NCBI GenBank assembly: GCA_959608885.1
Contig: CAUHSG010000002.1
Location: 62,001-126,000 of the forward strand
Origin: an uncultured Coriobacteriia bacterium
GTDB taxonomy: Bacteria; Actinomycetota; Coriobacteriia; Coriobacteriales; QAMH01
DNA: 64,000 nucleotides
Direction: 5' to 3'
Numbering within the stretch: position 1 is the first letter of the stretch; each line of letters starts with the position of its first letter. The notes beneath the pieces are model-generated. The model was not told the DNA's origin. It saw only the letters and a list, made by a program, of their open reading frames with translations, and searched no databases. The position numbers were made by a program, and so were the translations under genes. Shown piece after piece: positions 1 through 9,100 of the stretch.

Positions 1-336
1 CACCTCGTGCCGTTTTATGGCGTGGCCCACGTAGCCTACGTCCCCAATCCGTCTGGTCAGATTTGCGGCATTTCCAAACTCGCCCGCTTGGTTGACCTCT
101 TCGCGCGACGTCCGCAGGTTCAGGAGCGTCTCACCTCGCAAGTGGCAGACACCTTGGTAAAGGAACTCGATCCGCAAGGCGTGCTTGTCGTGCTCGAATG
201 TGAACACCTGTGCATGAGCATGCGCGGCGTCAAGAAGCCCGGCTCCAAGACGACGACCTCCGCCGTGCGCGGTAGTTTCATAACCTCGGCCGAGACGCGC
301 GCCGAGGCATTGAGTCTCATTCGACAGGGAAGGTAG
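1..336 (+). CDS. folE: GTP cyclohydrolase I, C-terminal part (5' end outside window)
   Basis: The open frame runs in from the left edge. It encodes the C-terminal half of GTP cyclohydrolase I, which converts GTP to dihydroneopterin triphosphate, the first step of folate synthesis. The first residues HLVPFYG continue the family's zinc-binding CEHH-L-PF-G motif. Further in are CEHLCMSMRG, holding the other zinc Cys, and the TTTSAVRGSF segment, both hallmarks of FolE. The stop codon is followed immediately by the ATG of the folP-folK fusion, so the two are almost certainly co-transcribed and translationally coupled. The missing N-terminal half should lie just left of the window. Confidence 0.95.
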   Translation, partial: HLVPFYGVAHVAYVPNPSGQICGISKLARLVDLFARRPQVQERLTSQVADTLVKELDPQGVLVVLECEHLCMSMRGVKKPGSKTTTSAVRGSFITSAETRAEALSLIRQGR

Positions 337-1644
337 ATGCTCATGCGGGCACGTGAATGGCATTGCGGCCCCTTCGACCTGGATCTTTCCTCGCCCTTCG
401 TCATGGGCATTTGCAACGTCACGCCTGATTCCTTCAGCGACGGGGGTGTGCATGCCACGGCGCCCGAGGCAATCGAGCATGCACGCAAGCTTCTCGCATC
501 CGGTGCGGACATCATCGACGTTGGCGGCGAATCAACTCGCCCTGGTGCTGGAGAGGTTTCGCCCGAAGTCGAGCTTGAACGCGTCTTGCCCGTCGTGCGC
601 GAGCTCGCGGTGCAGGGCGCGATGGTGAGTATCGACACGCGGCATGCATCCGTTGCCGCCGCGTGCATTGATGCTGGTGCCTGCATCATCAATGACGTTT
701 CGGGCTTTCGCGATGCCGATATGCGCGATGTCGCCGCGCGAAGTGATGTGGGCCTCGTCGTCATGCACATGCGCGGCACGCCCAAGACCATGCAGGATGC
801 TCCTGCCTATGACGACGTCGTCTACGATGTCGAGCAAGAGCTCATGCGCATGGTGACGCGCCTGACGACGGAGGGTGTTGAGCCCGAGCGCATATGTCTC
901 GATTTCGGTATCGGCTTTGGCAAGAACGTCGTGCATAATCTCAGGCTCATGCAGGCGACGGCACATTTCACCGAGCTTGGTTATCCGCTCATGGCCGCGG
1001 TGAGCCGCAAGTCCTTTATCGGCGCGATTACCGGCGAGAGTGCGCCTGCGTCGCGTGATCATGCATCTGCCCTGTGTGCGGCATTCATGGTCGATCAGGG
1101 GGCATGCGTTGCGCGCGTGCACAATGTGGTCGAGACGCGCGAAATGCTGCGCGATTCGCACCGGGCAGTCATTGGCCTTGGGTCCAACATGGGCAATAGC
1201 TGCGGGCACATCGACGACGCGCTTACGAGCCTACGGCTCAATCCCGACATCTGGATTGGCGCTGTCTCCGAATACGTCATGAGCGAGCCGGCGTACATGG
1301 AGGCGCAGGATTCGTTCGTCAATGCCGTTGCCGCTATCCAGACGACGCTTCCGCCTCGCGAGCTTCTGCGCGTGCTGCACGGGCTCGAAGAGGAGCATGG
1401 CCGCGTGCGTGGTATCGAGAACGGCCCGCGTCCACTCGACCTCGACATCATCGACTATTCGGGCGTCGTTTGCGCAGACGAGGAGCTCGATTTGCCCCAT
1501 CCGCTCGCTCTGGAACGAGACTTCGTCGTAACGCCGCTGCTCGACATCATGCCGGGCTACGTGCTCGCAAACGGAGTCGCGGCAACGCATGACGACGTGA
1601 CGGTCGGCAAAGTTACCGGTCCTGCCCGCGAGGTTCTGGATTGA
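337..1644 (+). CDS. folP-folK: Dihydropteroate synthase / HPPK fusion (FolP-FolK)
   Basis: This is a 435-residue bifunctional folate enzyme. Residues ~15-265 are dihydropteroate synthase, which joins pABA to hydroxymethyl-dihydropterin pyrophosphate; the pterin-site motif MGICNVTPDSFSDGG and the GGESTRPGA loop are both visible. Residues ~270-430 are 6-hydroxymethyl-7,8-dihydropterin pyrophosphokinase, with the start motif GLGSNMGN and the Mg/ATP motif RPLDLDIID. The HPPK step feeds the DHPS step, so the fusion joins consecutive reactions in reverse order along the chain. Many actinobacteria have folB (dihydroneopterin aldolase) between folP and folK; no FolB domain is seen here. The ATG directly abuts the folE stop codon; a second ATG lies two codons in. 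Confidence 0.94.
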   Translation: MLMRAREWHCGPFDLDLSSPFVMGICNVTPDSFSDGGVHATAPEAIEHARKLLASGADIIDVGGESTRPGAGEVSPEVELERVLPVVRELAVQGAMVSIDTRHASVAAACIDAGACIINDVSGFRDADMRDVAARSDVGLVVMHMRGTPKTMQDAPAYDDVVYDVEQELMRMVTRLTTEGVEPERICLDFGIGFGKNVVHNLRLMQATAHFTELGYPLMAAVSRKSFIGAITGESAPASRDHASALCAAFMVDQGACVARVHNVVETREMLRDSHRAVIGLGSNMGNSCGHIDDALTSLRLNPDIWIGAVSEYVMSEPAYMEAQDSFVNAVAAIQTTLPPRELLRVLHGLEEEHGRVRGIENGPRPLDLDIIDYSGVVCADEELDLPHPLALERDFVVTPLLDIMPGYVLANGVAATHDDVTVGKVTGPAREVLD

Positions 1645-1784
1645 CCAGACTGTCTCATCGCTCCGTTTACAGCCAAGCGGGACAATCGCTTGCATTATGT
1701 GCTACCATGTGCAATTAGCATATCTGGTGCCACAATCAGAAGTGCAGCTCAAATGTAGAAACTGATAGGTAAAGGAGTCCCAGT

Positions 1785-2249
1785 ATGGACGACGCAGGTA
1801 TCGAGGAGCTCCTCGACGAGCTTGCCGAGCGCATCGAGCAGTCCAAGCCTGTCTTGGGCAATAGCCAGAAGCGTCAAGTCGAAATTGGTCCCATCTTTGA
1901 GATTCTTGACGAGATTCGCGACATCTTCCCGGAGGAGTTGCGCCAGGCGCGCATCATCGTTCGTGACCGCCAGGGCATGATCGAAGCCGCCGAGATTGAC
2001 GCGAACCGTATCCTGGAAGACGCCGAGCGTCAGGCCGAGCACCTCGCCGGCGAGCAGGAGGTCGTGCGTCTTGCCGAGCAGCGTGCGCAGGAGGTCATCG
2101 ACGATGCCATGGCGCGCGAGCGCGAGATGCGCGTCGGTGCCGAGGATTACGCCGACCAGATCTTCGCCAATCTCGAAACGAATCTCGACAACCTTCTCAA
2201 GAACGTCACGCGTTGCCGCCAGCGCTTGAACAGCGGTATGACCGACTAA
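1785..2249 (+). CDS. Coiled-coil protein, DivIVA/Rv2927c-like
   Basis: The product is a 154-residue, highly charged, nearly all-helical protein. From residue ~45 onward it is a long Glu/Ala/Arg-rich coiled coil, with no signal peptide or membrane segment. Size, composition and position directly upstream of yceD resemble the conserved actinobacterial protein found upstream of yceD-rpmF-rnc (Rv2927c in Mycobacterium), which is described as DivIVA-like. The start ATG has a good Shine-Dalgarno (AAAGGAG). Function is unknown; a scaffold or cell-division-associated role is only inference. Confidence 0.75.
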   Translation: MDDAGIEELLDELAERIEQSKPVLGNSQKRQVEIGPIFEILDEIRDIFPEELRQARIIVRDRQGMIEAAEIDANRILEDAERQAEHLAGEQEVVRLAEQRAQEVIDDAMAREREMRVGAEDYADQIFANLETNLDNLLKNVTRCRQRLNSGMTD

Positions 2250-2292
2250 CGTAGTTCATTGCTCGGCGGCTCGATAGCTGGGAGGTCGAGCA

Positions 2293-2832
2293 ATGCAACA
2301 GCTCATTGTTTCCATTCATCCGGATTTAGTCGAGCCGGCATCGACGCGCTCCATCGAAGGAACGCTTGATGTCGCGTCGTACCACGTTGGTGGCATGGAC
2401 ATGCAGACACCGGATGGCATTCACTACCATCTCCAACTGACGAACACCGGAGAGGGCGTTGTCCTTTCCGGTGAGGCGAGCTGCGTCGCCACCACATCGT
2501 GCGCACGCTGCCTTGCACCCGCGAGTGTTGAGATTGCGGGTGCGATCGAGGGTTATTACCTGCTCGAGCCTGCCGAGGAAATAGACGGCTACGAAGATGA
2601 CGAGTTCGAGGTCATTGACGCAGACGGTAGTTTCGACATCGTTCCGGCCATCGTCGCCGCGCTCGTCTATGCAACGCCCTATGTTGTCCTCTGCAAAGAG
2701 GATTGTGCTGGTCTGTGCCCGCATTGCGGGGCCGATCTCAACGAGGGGCCATGCTCGTGTAGCCAAGAAGACGAGATCGATCCTCTTAATCCCTTCGCGG
2801 TCCTCAAGGACCTCAAGCTCGAAGACGAGTGA
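2293..2832 (+). CDS. yceD: YceD/DUF177 family protein
   Basis: This 179-residue protein is of the DUF177 (YceD) family, which is linked to 23S rRNA accumulation and co-occurs with rpmF across bacteria. The family core CARCLAPASVEI lies near residue 75. The C-terminal zinc-like cluster has Cys pairs CKEDCAGLCPHCG and a later CSC. The start ATG follows GGGAGGT. Usually yceD is directly followed by rpmF; here an RNA methyltransferase gene is inserted between them. Confidence 0.9.
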   Translation: MQQLIVSIHPDLVEPASTRSIEGTLDVASYHVGGMDMQTPDGIHYHLQLTNTGEGVVLSGEASCVATTSCARCLAPASVEIAGAIEGYYLLEPAEEIDGYEDDEFEVIDADGSFDIVPAIVAALVYATPYVVLCKEDCAGLCPHCGADLNEGPCSCSQEDEIDPLNPFAVLKDLKLEDE

Positions 2833-2841
2833 CGCACTCCC

Positions 2842-3990
2842 GTGGGTTATAAGACATACACCTGTCCCCACGCCGCCCGTTGCGGTGGCTGCGAGTGGCT
2901 TTCCGTTCCCTATCCCATCCAGCTCTCGCGCAAGCGCGCGATGCTCGAGGAGCTCTTCGAGCCGCTCGAGTGTGGTGTCGATACGATGATCGGCATGGAT
3001 GAGCCGCTTGCCTATCGCCACAAGATCATGAGCCCGTTTGCGCCCGGTAAGGACGGCAAGCCGCGATTCGGCATGTATGAACGAGGGACGCATGAGCTCG
3101 TCGAGATGCGCGACTGCCTTGTCGAGCACAAGTTCGGTCGCCCCATTCTCAATAGCATCGCCGAGCTCGCACAGGGCTTTCACATTCCCGCTTACGACGA
3201 GAATACGGGTAAGGGCCTGCTGCGCCATGCAATCGTGCGCGTAGGCAGGAGCACAGGTCAGGTTATGGTGACGCTCGTCGTCAACCGCAAGGAGTTCCCG
3301 CGCAAGAAGGCCTTCGTCGCGGCGTTGCGCAAAAGGCATCCGTCTGTTGCGAGCGTGAGTTTCAACGTGAACACGCGACGCACGAACGCCGTGCTCGGGC
3401 CGCTTTCGATGACAGCATACGGGCAGGGATGGATCGAGGACGAGTTATGCGGTTGCACCTTCCGTATCCCGGCCGATGCGTTCTACCAGACCAACCCTAC
3501 GCAAACCGAGCTGCTCTACCAGACGGCTATCGATATGGCCCAGCTGCGCGAAGGAGACCGTGTGCTCGATGCGTATTGTGGCATAGGCACGATTGGCATC
3601 ATCGCGGCCAAGCAGGCGCGCATCGAACTCGTTGGCGTTGAAAGCGTCGAGTCCGCCGTTCAGATCGCCGCCGAGAACGCGCGTATCAACCGCGTGAAGA
3701 ACGCGAACTTTATCTGCGCCGATGCGGGAGAGTATCTGGCGAAGGCCGGAGGCGCGTTCGATGTCGTTATCCTTGATCCGCCGCGTGCTGGTGCCTCCGA
3801 GGAGTTTCTGGCAAGCGCGTGTGCGGCAGCGCCCCGACGCATTGTCTACATCAGCTGCAATCCAGTGACGCAGGCGCGCGATGTCGAGCGGATTATGCCC
3901 GCATACGAGGTGAAGCGCCTCGTGGGCGTCGATATGTTTCCTCATACCAGACATCTCGAAAGCGTCGCATTGCTTGAGTATCGTCGGTAG
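2842..3990 (+). CDS. 23S rRNA (uracil-5-)-methyltransferase, RumA/TrmA family
   Basis: The 382-residue product is an SAM-dependent RNA m5U methyltransferase. An N-terminal cluster C8-x5-C14-x2-C17 plus a Cys in MRDCLVEH matches the [4Fe-4S] site of RumA/RlmD-type enzymes. The SAM-binding motif is DAYCGIGTIGI, and the catalytic stretches are DPPRAG and ISCNP with the nucleophilic Cys. There is no N-terminal TRAM domain, so it is shorter than E. coli RlmD and closer to compact RlmC/RlmCD-like enzymes; the target uridine cannot be told. The likely start is GTG at 2842, 9 bp after the yceD stop, without a clear ribosome binding site, which suggests coupling to yceD. Confidence 0.9.
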   Translation: MGYKTYTCPHAARCGGCEWLSVPYPIQLSRKRAMLEELFEPLECGVDTMIGMDEPLAYRHKIMSPFAPGKDGKPRFGMYERGTHELVEMRDCLVEHKFGRPILNSIAELAQGFHIPAYDENTGKGLLRHAIVRVGRSTGQVMVTLVVNRKEFPRKKAFVAALRKRHPSVASVSFNVNTRRTNAVLGPLSMTAYGQGWIEDELCGCTFRIPADAFYQTNPTQTELLYQTAIDMAQLREGDRVLDAYCGIGTIGIIAAKQARIELVGVESVESAVQIAAENARINRVKNANFICADAGEYLAKAGGAFDVVILDPPRAGASEEFLASACAAAPRRIVYISCNPVTQARDVERIMPAYEVKRLVGVDMFPHTRHLESVALLEYRR

Positions 3991-4074
3991 GTTGTCAGGG
4001 GCGGCATCCGTCTCATCCCCTCGCCTGGCGCATGGCCATTCCCCTGCCCTCCCATTCCTCCGTGCAATTTTCTC

Positions 4075-4103
4075 TTCACTCTCTGGGCAAATCGTGGTAT
4101 ATT
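4075..4103 (+). promoter_or_regulatory. Predicted sigma-70-type promoter for rpmF
   Basis: TTCACT (4075-4080) is separated by exactly 17 bp from TATATT (4098-4103), which is preceded by TGG like an extended -10. It lies ~68 bp before rpmF, in a low-GC stretch that stands out from its surroundings. This is a pattern match only. Confidence 0.55.
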
Positions 4104-4170
4104 TCTTTTTCGCGTGTTCTAAGAGATTCTGCGCGTCATGGTGACGCGCTTGCTAGAAAGGTTACAGACG

Positions 4171-4353
4171 ATGGCAGTACCCAAGCGTAAAACTGGCAGG
4201 ATGAGGACCCATTCTCGTCGTTCTTCCAACGACGTGTGCAGGACGGCACCCCGCTCCGTCTGCCCGCAGTGCGGCGAGGTCAAGCTTCCGCATACCATTT
4301 GCCCGAGCTGTGGCTACTACAAGGGCCGTGAGGTTCTCGTCGTCGAGGACTAA
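4171..4353 (+). CDS. rpmF: 50S ribosomal protein L32
   Basis: This 60-residue ribosomal protein is of the zinc-binding form: MAVPKRKTGRMRTHSRR at the N-terminus, then two CxxC pairs (CPQCG and CPSCGYY), followed by the typical KGREVLVVE end. The ATG at 4171 is preceded by GAAAGG. An in-frame extension upstream to 4138 is not part of the family and is rejected. It is followed by a rho-independent terminator. Confidence 0.96.
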   Translation: MAVPKRKTGRMRTHSRRSSNDVCRTAPRSVCPQCGEVKLPHTICPSCGYYKGREVLVVED

Positions 4354-4375
4354 CGGTAATCTACACATTGCATGT

Positions 4376-4407
4376 AATCCTGCAGACGGTCACCCGCTTG
4401 CAGGATT
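4376..4407 (+). terminator. Rho-independent terminator after rpmF
   Basis: AATCCTGCA (4376-4384) pairs perfectly with TGCAGGATT (4399-4407). The 3' arm runs into ATTTCTTTATT. It lies 22 bp after the rpmF stop and separates rpmF from the plsX operon. Confidence 0.8.
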
Positions 4408-4448
4408 ATTTCTTTATTCTGAGAAGATACTTCTCTTAAGGCGGGTGG

Positions 4449-5465
4449 ATGAGCATGGATGAGGTCAAGGTCGTTGTAGATGCGCTTGGCGGTGACGACG
4501 CTCCGGGTGTCGTCCTCGAAGGCGTTTCCCAAGCCGTGGCGCAAGACCCCTCGATCACCGTCATTCTCACGGGCCCCGAAGACGTGATCGTTCCCTTTGC
4601 CGCTGAACACGCCAATGTCATCGCGCATCCCACCACCGAGGTCATCGGCATGGGAGAGCATCCGGCAGAGGCCGTTCGTCGCAAGAAGGATTCCTCGATT
4701 GTCGTGGGCTGTCGTCTCGTCAAGGAGGGCGAGGCCGGCGGCTTTTTCTCCGCGGGCTCCACGGGTGCATGCATGTCGGCTGCGACGCTGGTCATTGGCC
4801 GCATCAAGGGCGTCAAGCGTCCTGCCATCGCAACGGTGCTTCCCTCTCCCGTGGCGAAGGTCGTCTTTGCCGACATGGGGGCAAATGCAGATTGCAAGCC
4901 CGATTACCTTGTTCAATTCGCCCGCATGGCGCGTGTATACGCGCAGGTCACCCTTGGCATTGAGAATCCCAGCGTCGGCCTGCTCAACATTGGCGAAGAG
5001 GAGACGAAGGGCTCCGAGTTCGCGCAGGAGTGCCACAAGCTGATGAAGAGCCGCGTACCCAACTTCCAGGGCAATGCCGAGGGCCGTAATCTTGCCCTAG
5101 GCGGTTTTGACGTCATCGTGACCGATGGCTTTACCGGCAATGTCGCGCTCAAGGTTTACGAGGGCGTTGGCATGGCACTGCTCGCAGGCCTCAAGGAGAC
5201 GATCTACTCGACGACCAAGTCAAAGATTGGTGGCCTTCTCATCAAGGACGCGCTTTCCAAGTTCAAGGATGAGCTCTCGGCCGACAAGTATGGTGGCGCC
5301 CAGCTACTCGGCTGCAAGGGTGTGTGCCTTATCGGCCATGGTTCGAGCAACGCGCAGGCCATCTGCAGTGGCGTGCTCGCGACGGCCGATGCGATTCGCC
5401 AGGACATGCCGGGCAAGCTTGCCCGTGCCCTGGTCGATGACGCTTCGGTAGAAGAGGGGCTTTAG
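4449..5465 (+). CDS. plsX: Phosphate acyltransferase PlsX
   Basis: The 338-residue enzyme makes acyl-phosphate from acyl-ACP and phosphate, the entry step for membrane phospholipid synthesis. The N-terminal VVVDALGGDDAPG is the family hallmark, followed by the conserved HPAEAVRRKKDSS and the AGSTGACM segment; the C-terminal DALSKFKDELSADKYGGA matches the family. It is soluble and peripherally membrane-associated in known homologues. ATGs at 4449 and 4455 are both possible starts. It is followed 1 bp later by rnc, the common plsX-rnc arrangement. Confidence 0.95.
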   Translation: MSMDEVKVVVDALGGDDAPGVVLEGVSQAVAQDPSITVILTGPEDVIVPFAAEHANVIAHPTTEVIGMGEHPAEAVRRKKDSSIVVGCRLVKEGEAGGFFSAGSTGACMSAATLVIGRIKGVKRPAIATVLPSPVAKVVFADMGANADCKPDYLVQFARMARVYAQVTLGIENPSVGLLNIGEEETKGSEFAQECHKLMKSRVPNFQGNAEGRNLALGGFDVIVTDGFTGNVALKVYEGVGMALLAGLKETIYSTTKSKIGGLLIKDALSKFKDELSADKYGGAQLLGCKGVCLIGHGSSNAQAICSGVLATADAIRQDMPGKLARALVDDASVEEGL

Positions 5466-5466
5466 C

Positions 5467-6177
5467 ATGGCCAACGAGAAAGTGCTCGATTTCCATCCCG
5501 ATAAAATCGCCAAAGCCGAGGAAATTCTCGGTTACGAATTCGAGGACAAGCCGTTGCTCGGGGCTGCCATCACGCATCCCTCGGCGCGTGACAAGGAGAA
5601 GACGCTTTACGATTACGAACGTCTTGAGTTCCTGGGCGATTCCATCTTGGGTGCCATTACGGCCATGTACCTCTTCACTCAGTATCGCGACCTCGACGAG
5701 GGAGGGCTCACGCGCATCAAGGTGTCGCTTGTCTCGGGCAAGAGCCTCTCCCGCGTTGCCTATGACGAGGGCATTGCCGATTGCATCATCTTTGGCGAGA
5801 GCGAGGCGGGGACGGACAAGCGCGGGCTTCCCTCGGCGCTCGAAAACGTCTACGAGTCGCTCGTTGCTGCGCTCTATCTGGATGGCGGCATGGATGCCGC
5901 CTACGAGTGGGTATCGCGATCGTTGCTCACCCATGCCGATCGTAGTCTTGCCTCGGTGCCGGAAAGCCCCAAGTCATCACTGCAAGAGCTACTGCAGAAT
6001 AACGGCAAGCAACCGCGCTATGAGATTACCGGTTTCGATGGACCTCCGCATGATCGCACCTTCTTTGCGCGCGTATTCGTCGATGACGAACTAATCGGCG
6101 AGGGAAGTGGCAAATCGAAGAAACGCGCCGAGGCACAGGCGGCGCAGGCGGCACTCGTTCAGATCGGGAAAGAATAG
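5467..6177 (+). CDS. rnc: Ribonuclease III
   Basis: The 236-residue double-stranded RNA endonuclease processes rRNA precursors and structured mRNAs. The signature ERLEFLGDSILG lies near residue 52, and the second metal-site region ALENVYESLVAALYLDGG near 120. A C-terminal double-stranded-RNA-binding domain spans ~157-235 (SSLQELLQ... KKRAEAQAAQAALV). Its ATG sits 1 bp after the plsX stop, and smc follows 8 bp later. Confidence 0.96.
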   Translation: MANEKVLDFHPDKIAKAEEILGYEFEDKPLLGAAITHPSARDKEKTLYDYERLEFLGDSILGAITAMYLFTQYRDLDEGGLTRIKVSLVSGKSLSRVAYDEGIADCIIFGESEAGTDKRGLPSALENVYESLVAALYLDGGMDAAYEWVSRSLLTHADRSLASVPESPKSSLQELLQNNGKQPRYEITGFDGPPHDRTFFARVFVDDELIGEGSGKSKKRAEAQAAQAALVQIGKE

Positions 6178-6185
6178 AGCTCGCC

Positions 6186-9100
6186 GTGTATCTCAAGTCA
6201 CTCGTTCTCAAGGGGTTCAAGTCGTTTGCCGACCGTGCCGTGCTCTCGCTCGAGCCGGGCATGACGGTCGTCGTCGGTCCCAACGGATCGGGCAAGTCGA
6301 ACATCTCGGATGCCGTCTTGTGGGTACTGGGCGAGCAAAGCGCTAAGCAGCTACGTGGCCAGGCGATGGAAGACGTCATCTTCGCCGGCTCGTCTGCACG
6401 TCAGGCGGTTGGCCTGGCCGAGGTCGACCTTGTGCTCGACAATTCCGATGGCACCTTGCCGCTTGACTTCAACGAGGTCGTCGTCACGCGTCGCATGTAT
6501 CGCAGCGGCGAGAGCGAGTACCTCATCAACGGTTCGCCCTCGCGTCTCATGGACGTGCTCGACATTCTGAATGATTCCGGTTTGGGTCGTGACACGCATT
6601 CGATCATCTCGCAGGGTTCGTTGCAAAACGTGCTGCGCGCCCGTCCCGAAGACCGTCGCCTTCTCATCGAAGAGGCCGCGGGCATCCTCAAGCACAAGAA
6701 GCGCAAGGAGCGTTCCGCTCGCAAGCTCAAGAACATGGATGCCGAGCTCCAACGCGTCTACGATATCGCCGGCGAGATTGACCGGCAGCTCAAGCCCCTC
6801 GAGCGCCAGGCGAATCGCGCACGCCAGCATGAGCAGCTTTCCGAGGAGCTCAAGGCCGTCGAGCTCTCATTGGCCGTCGATGACCTGCGCAGGCTCCAGG
6901 ATTCCTGGCGCGAGACCGAGCGGCTCGAGAAAGAAGCCGATTCGCTCGTCGAGCTTGCGCGTTTTCGCGTTGACGAGAAGAATCGCGAGCTAGAGAAATA
7001 CCAACACCTCCTCGAGGAGAAGGGCTTGTTTGCCGGCGATATAGCCGAACAGCGCCGTCGTTGCCAGACGGTGCTCGAGCGGCTCGATTCGGGCATGCTC
7101 CTACTCGAGGAAAAGGGCCGCAACATGGTGACGCGCCTTTCCGAGCTGCGTCAGGCCGTCCATCGCTCGGAGTCGAGTCGCACCGAGACCATCGCGAAGC
7201 TCGAAAGCTACGAGTCCGATCACCGCGATACGGCTGCCCAGCTCGAGGAGCTCAACGCACAACTTGAAAACCAGCAGACTGCCGCCAACGAGGTGCATGA
7301 ACTGCATGGTCAGGCCGAGCGCGAGCTGCGAGAGGCAAATGCGCAGGTCCGTGCCTGCGAGAAGGAATACGATGAATGCGAACTCGCCGAGCTGCGTGCA
7401 AGTGAGAGCCTTTCGACCGCCGATGTCGAAGATGGCATTCTGCTCAATCGCATCTCGCAAATCGAGGAAGCGCGTGTGTCCACGCAGGCGATGCTCGCCG
7501 CGCGACGCAGCCGTCTCGAAGACCTCGAGGCGCAATTGTCGCAGCTTCAGACCGACTCGCTTGCCGCCAAGTCCGATATCGACAGCCGTGTGCGCATCCA
7601 CGATGATTGCCGAGCGCGCCTGGAGGAAAAGCGCGAGCAGCTTAGCTCGCTACGCGCCGAGATAAAGGGCCTCGAACATGTCGACAAGGCGCTCGACGAA
7701 TCGCGACCGTTGCTTGCATGGGCGCTCGGACGCCAGGATGATGATGGCGTGCTTTCGCCCGTAAGAGAGCTTTTCGTTGCCCCGCCAGCATTCGAAAGCC
7801 TCGTCGAGCATTTGCTCGGCTCGGATATGTTCGGCCTCCTGATGAAAGACGCGCATGCATCAGCCGAACTCGTCGCCCAGCTTCTGCAAGCCGACGTGAG
7901 TGGCGGCGAGCTCTCGCTCGTCACAGCCGCGGGCATGCCCATCGAGCGGGTGCGCGCAAGCGCTGGCACGCGCCTTCTTGACGAGATTGACTACGCACCT
8001 GGGCACGAGCGCGTCGCCGAGCTCCTTCTCGGTGACGTCTACGTGCTCGATTCGGCCATCGAGGCCATCGAGGCCGCCGCGGCCGATACGACCGGATCGC
8101 GCTTCGTCACGCGTGACGGTGTCGTTGCCTGGCCCAACGGCAAGGTCACGATTGGCACGCAAGTCACCGATACCGAGGGCGTTCTGAGTCGCAAGCGCCG
8201 TTTGCGCGAGCTACAAGAGCAGGAGCCCGAAGCCGTCAAAGCCGTCATGCAAGGCGAGCGCGATGTTGACAAAGCGCTCAACAACCTGCGCATTGCCCAG
8301 GCCGATGACTTCGAGCTCTCGCAATCCATTGCGCAGGTTTCCGGTGAGGCCGATAGTCTGCGCGAGGAAGTCGGCCGCCTCGAGAAGACGATTACCGAGC
8401 AACTGCAGGAAAAGAACCAGATCGACCAGCGTCGTGCAAAGCTTGCCGAGGATACCGCCGCAAGCCGCGCGAAGGTCAAGGAACTCGCCGACCGCAAGAA
8501 CGAGCTCGCTGCCCATAAAGCCGAGCTTGACGAGAAGGCCGCAGCTGCCCGCGAGAAGAGGTCTGCGCTGGCAAGTCGCACGGAAAGCTTCACGCGCGAG
8601 ATTTCGACCATCCAAGTCGACCTGGCCACGGTGCGCGAGCGCGAGCGCCACCTGGGCAAGCAGATCGAATCGCTCAAGAAAGAGATCGCCCAGCTCGAGG
8701 AATCGCTCCAGGTTTCGCGTGAGACGGAGAGCAATCTCGAGATCTTGCGTTTGCGCGTCGAGCCCCTCTACGACGTATTCACGGTCATGCGCGAGGGCGT
8801 TCAGGAGAAAGCGGAAGTCCTTCGCGATCGCGCCCAGATCGAACAGGCAGGCCAAGGTGACCTGCGCGAAACCATAGATGCTGCCCGCGAGGCCGTCGCC
8901 GCCGAACAGGCCAAGCTCGACGAGGCGAACGAGAAGCTCACGCAGGTGCGCATCGAGAAGAGCAAGCTCGAGGTCAAGGTCGAGGCCGCCATCGCCGTCA
9001 TCACCGAGACGCATGGCGTGCTGCTCGACATCGCCCTCACGCTCGATCCGCCTGCAAACCGCGAGGTGGAAGAGAAGCGCGCGGAGAATCTACGTCGCAA

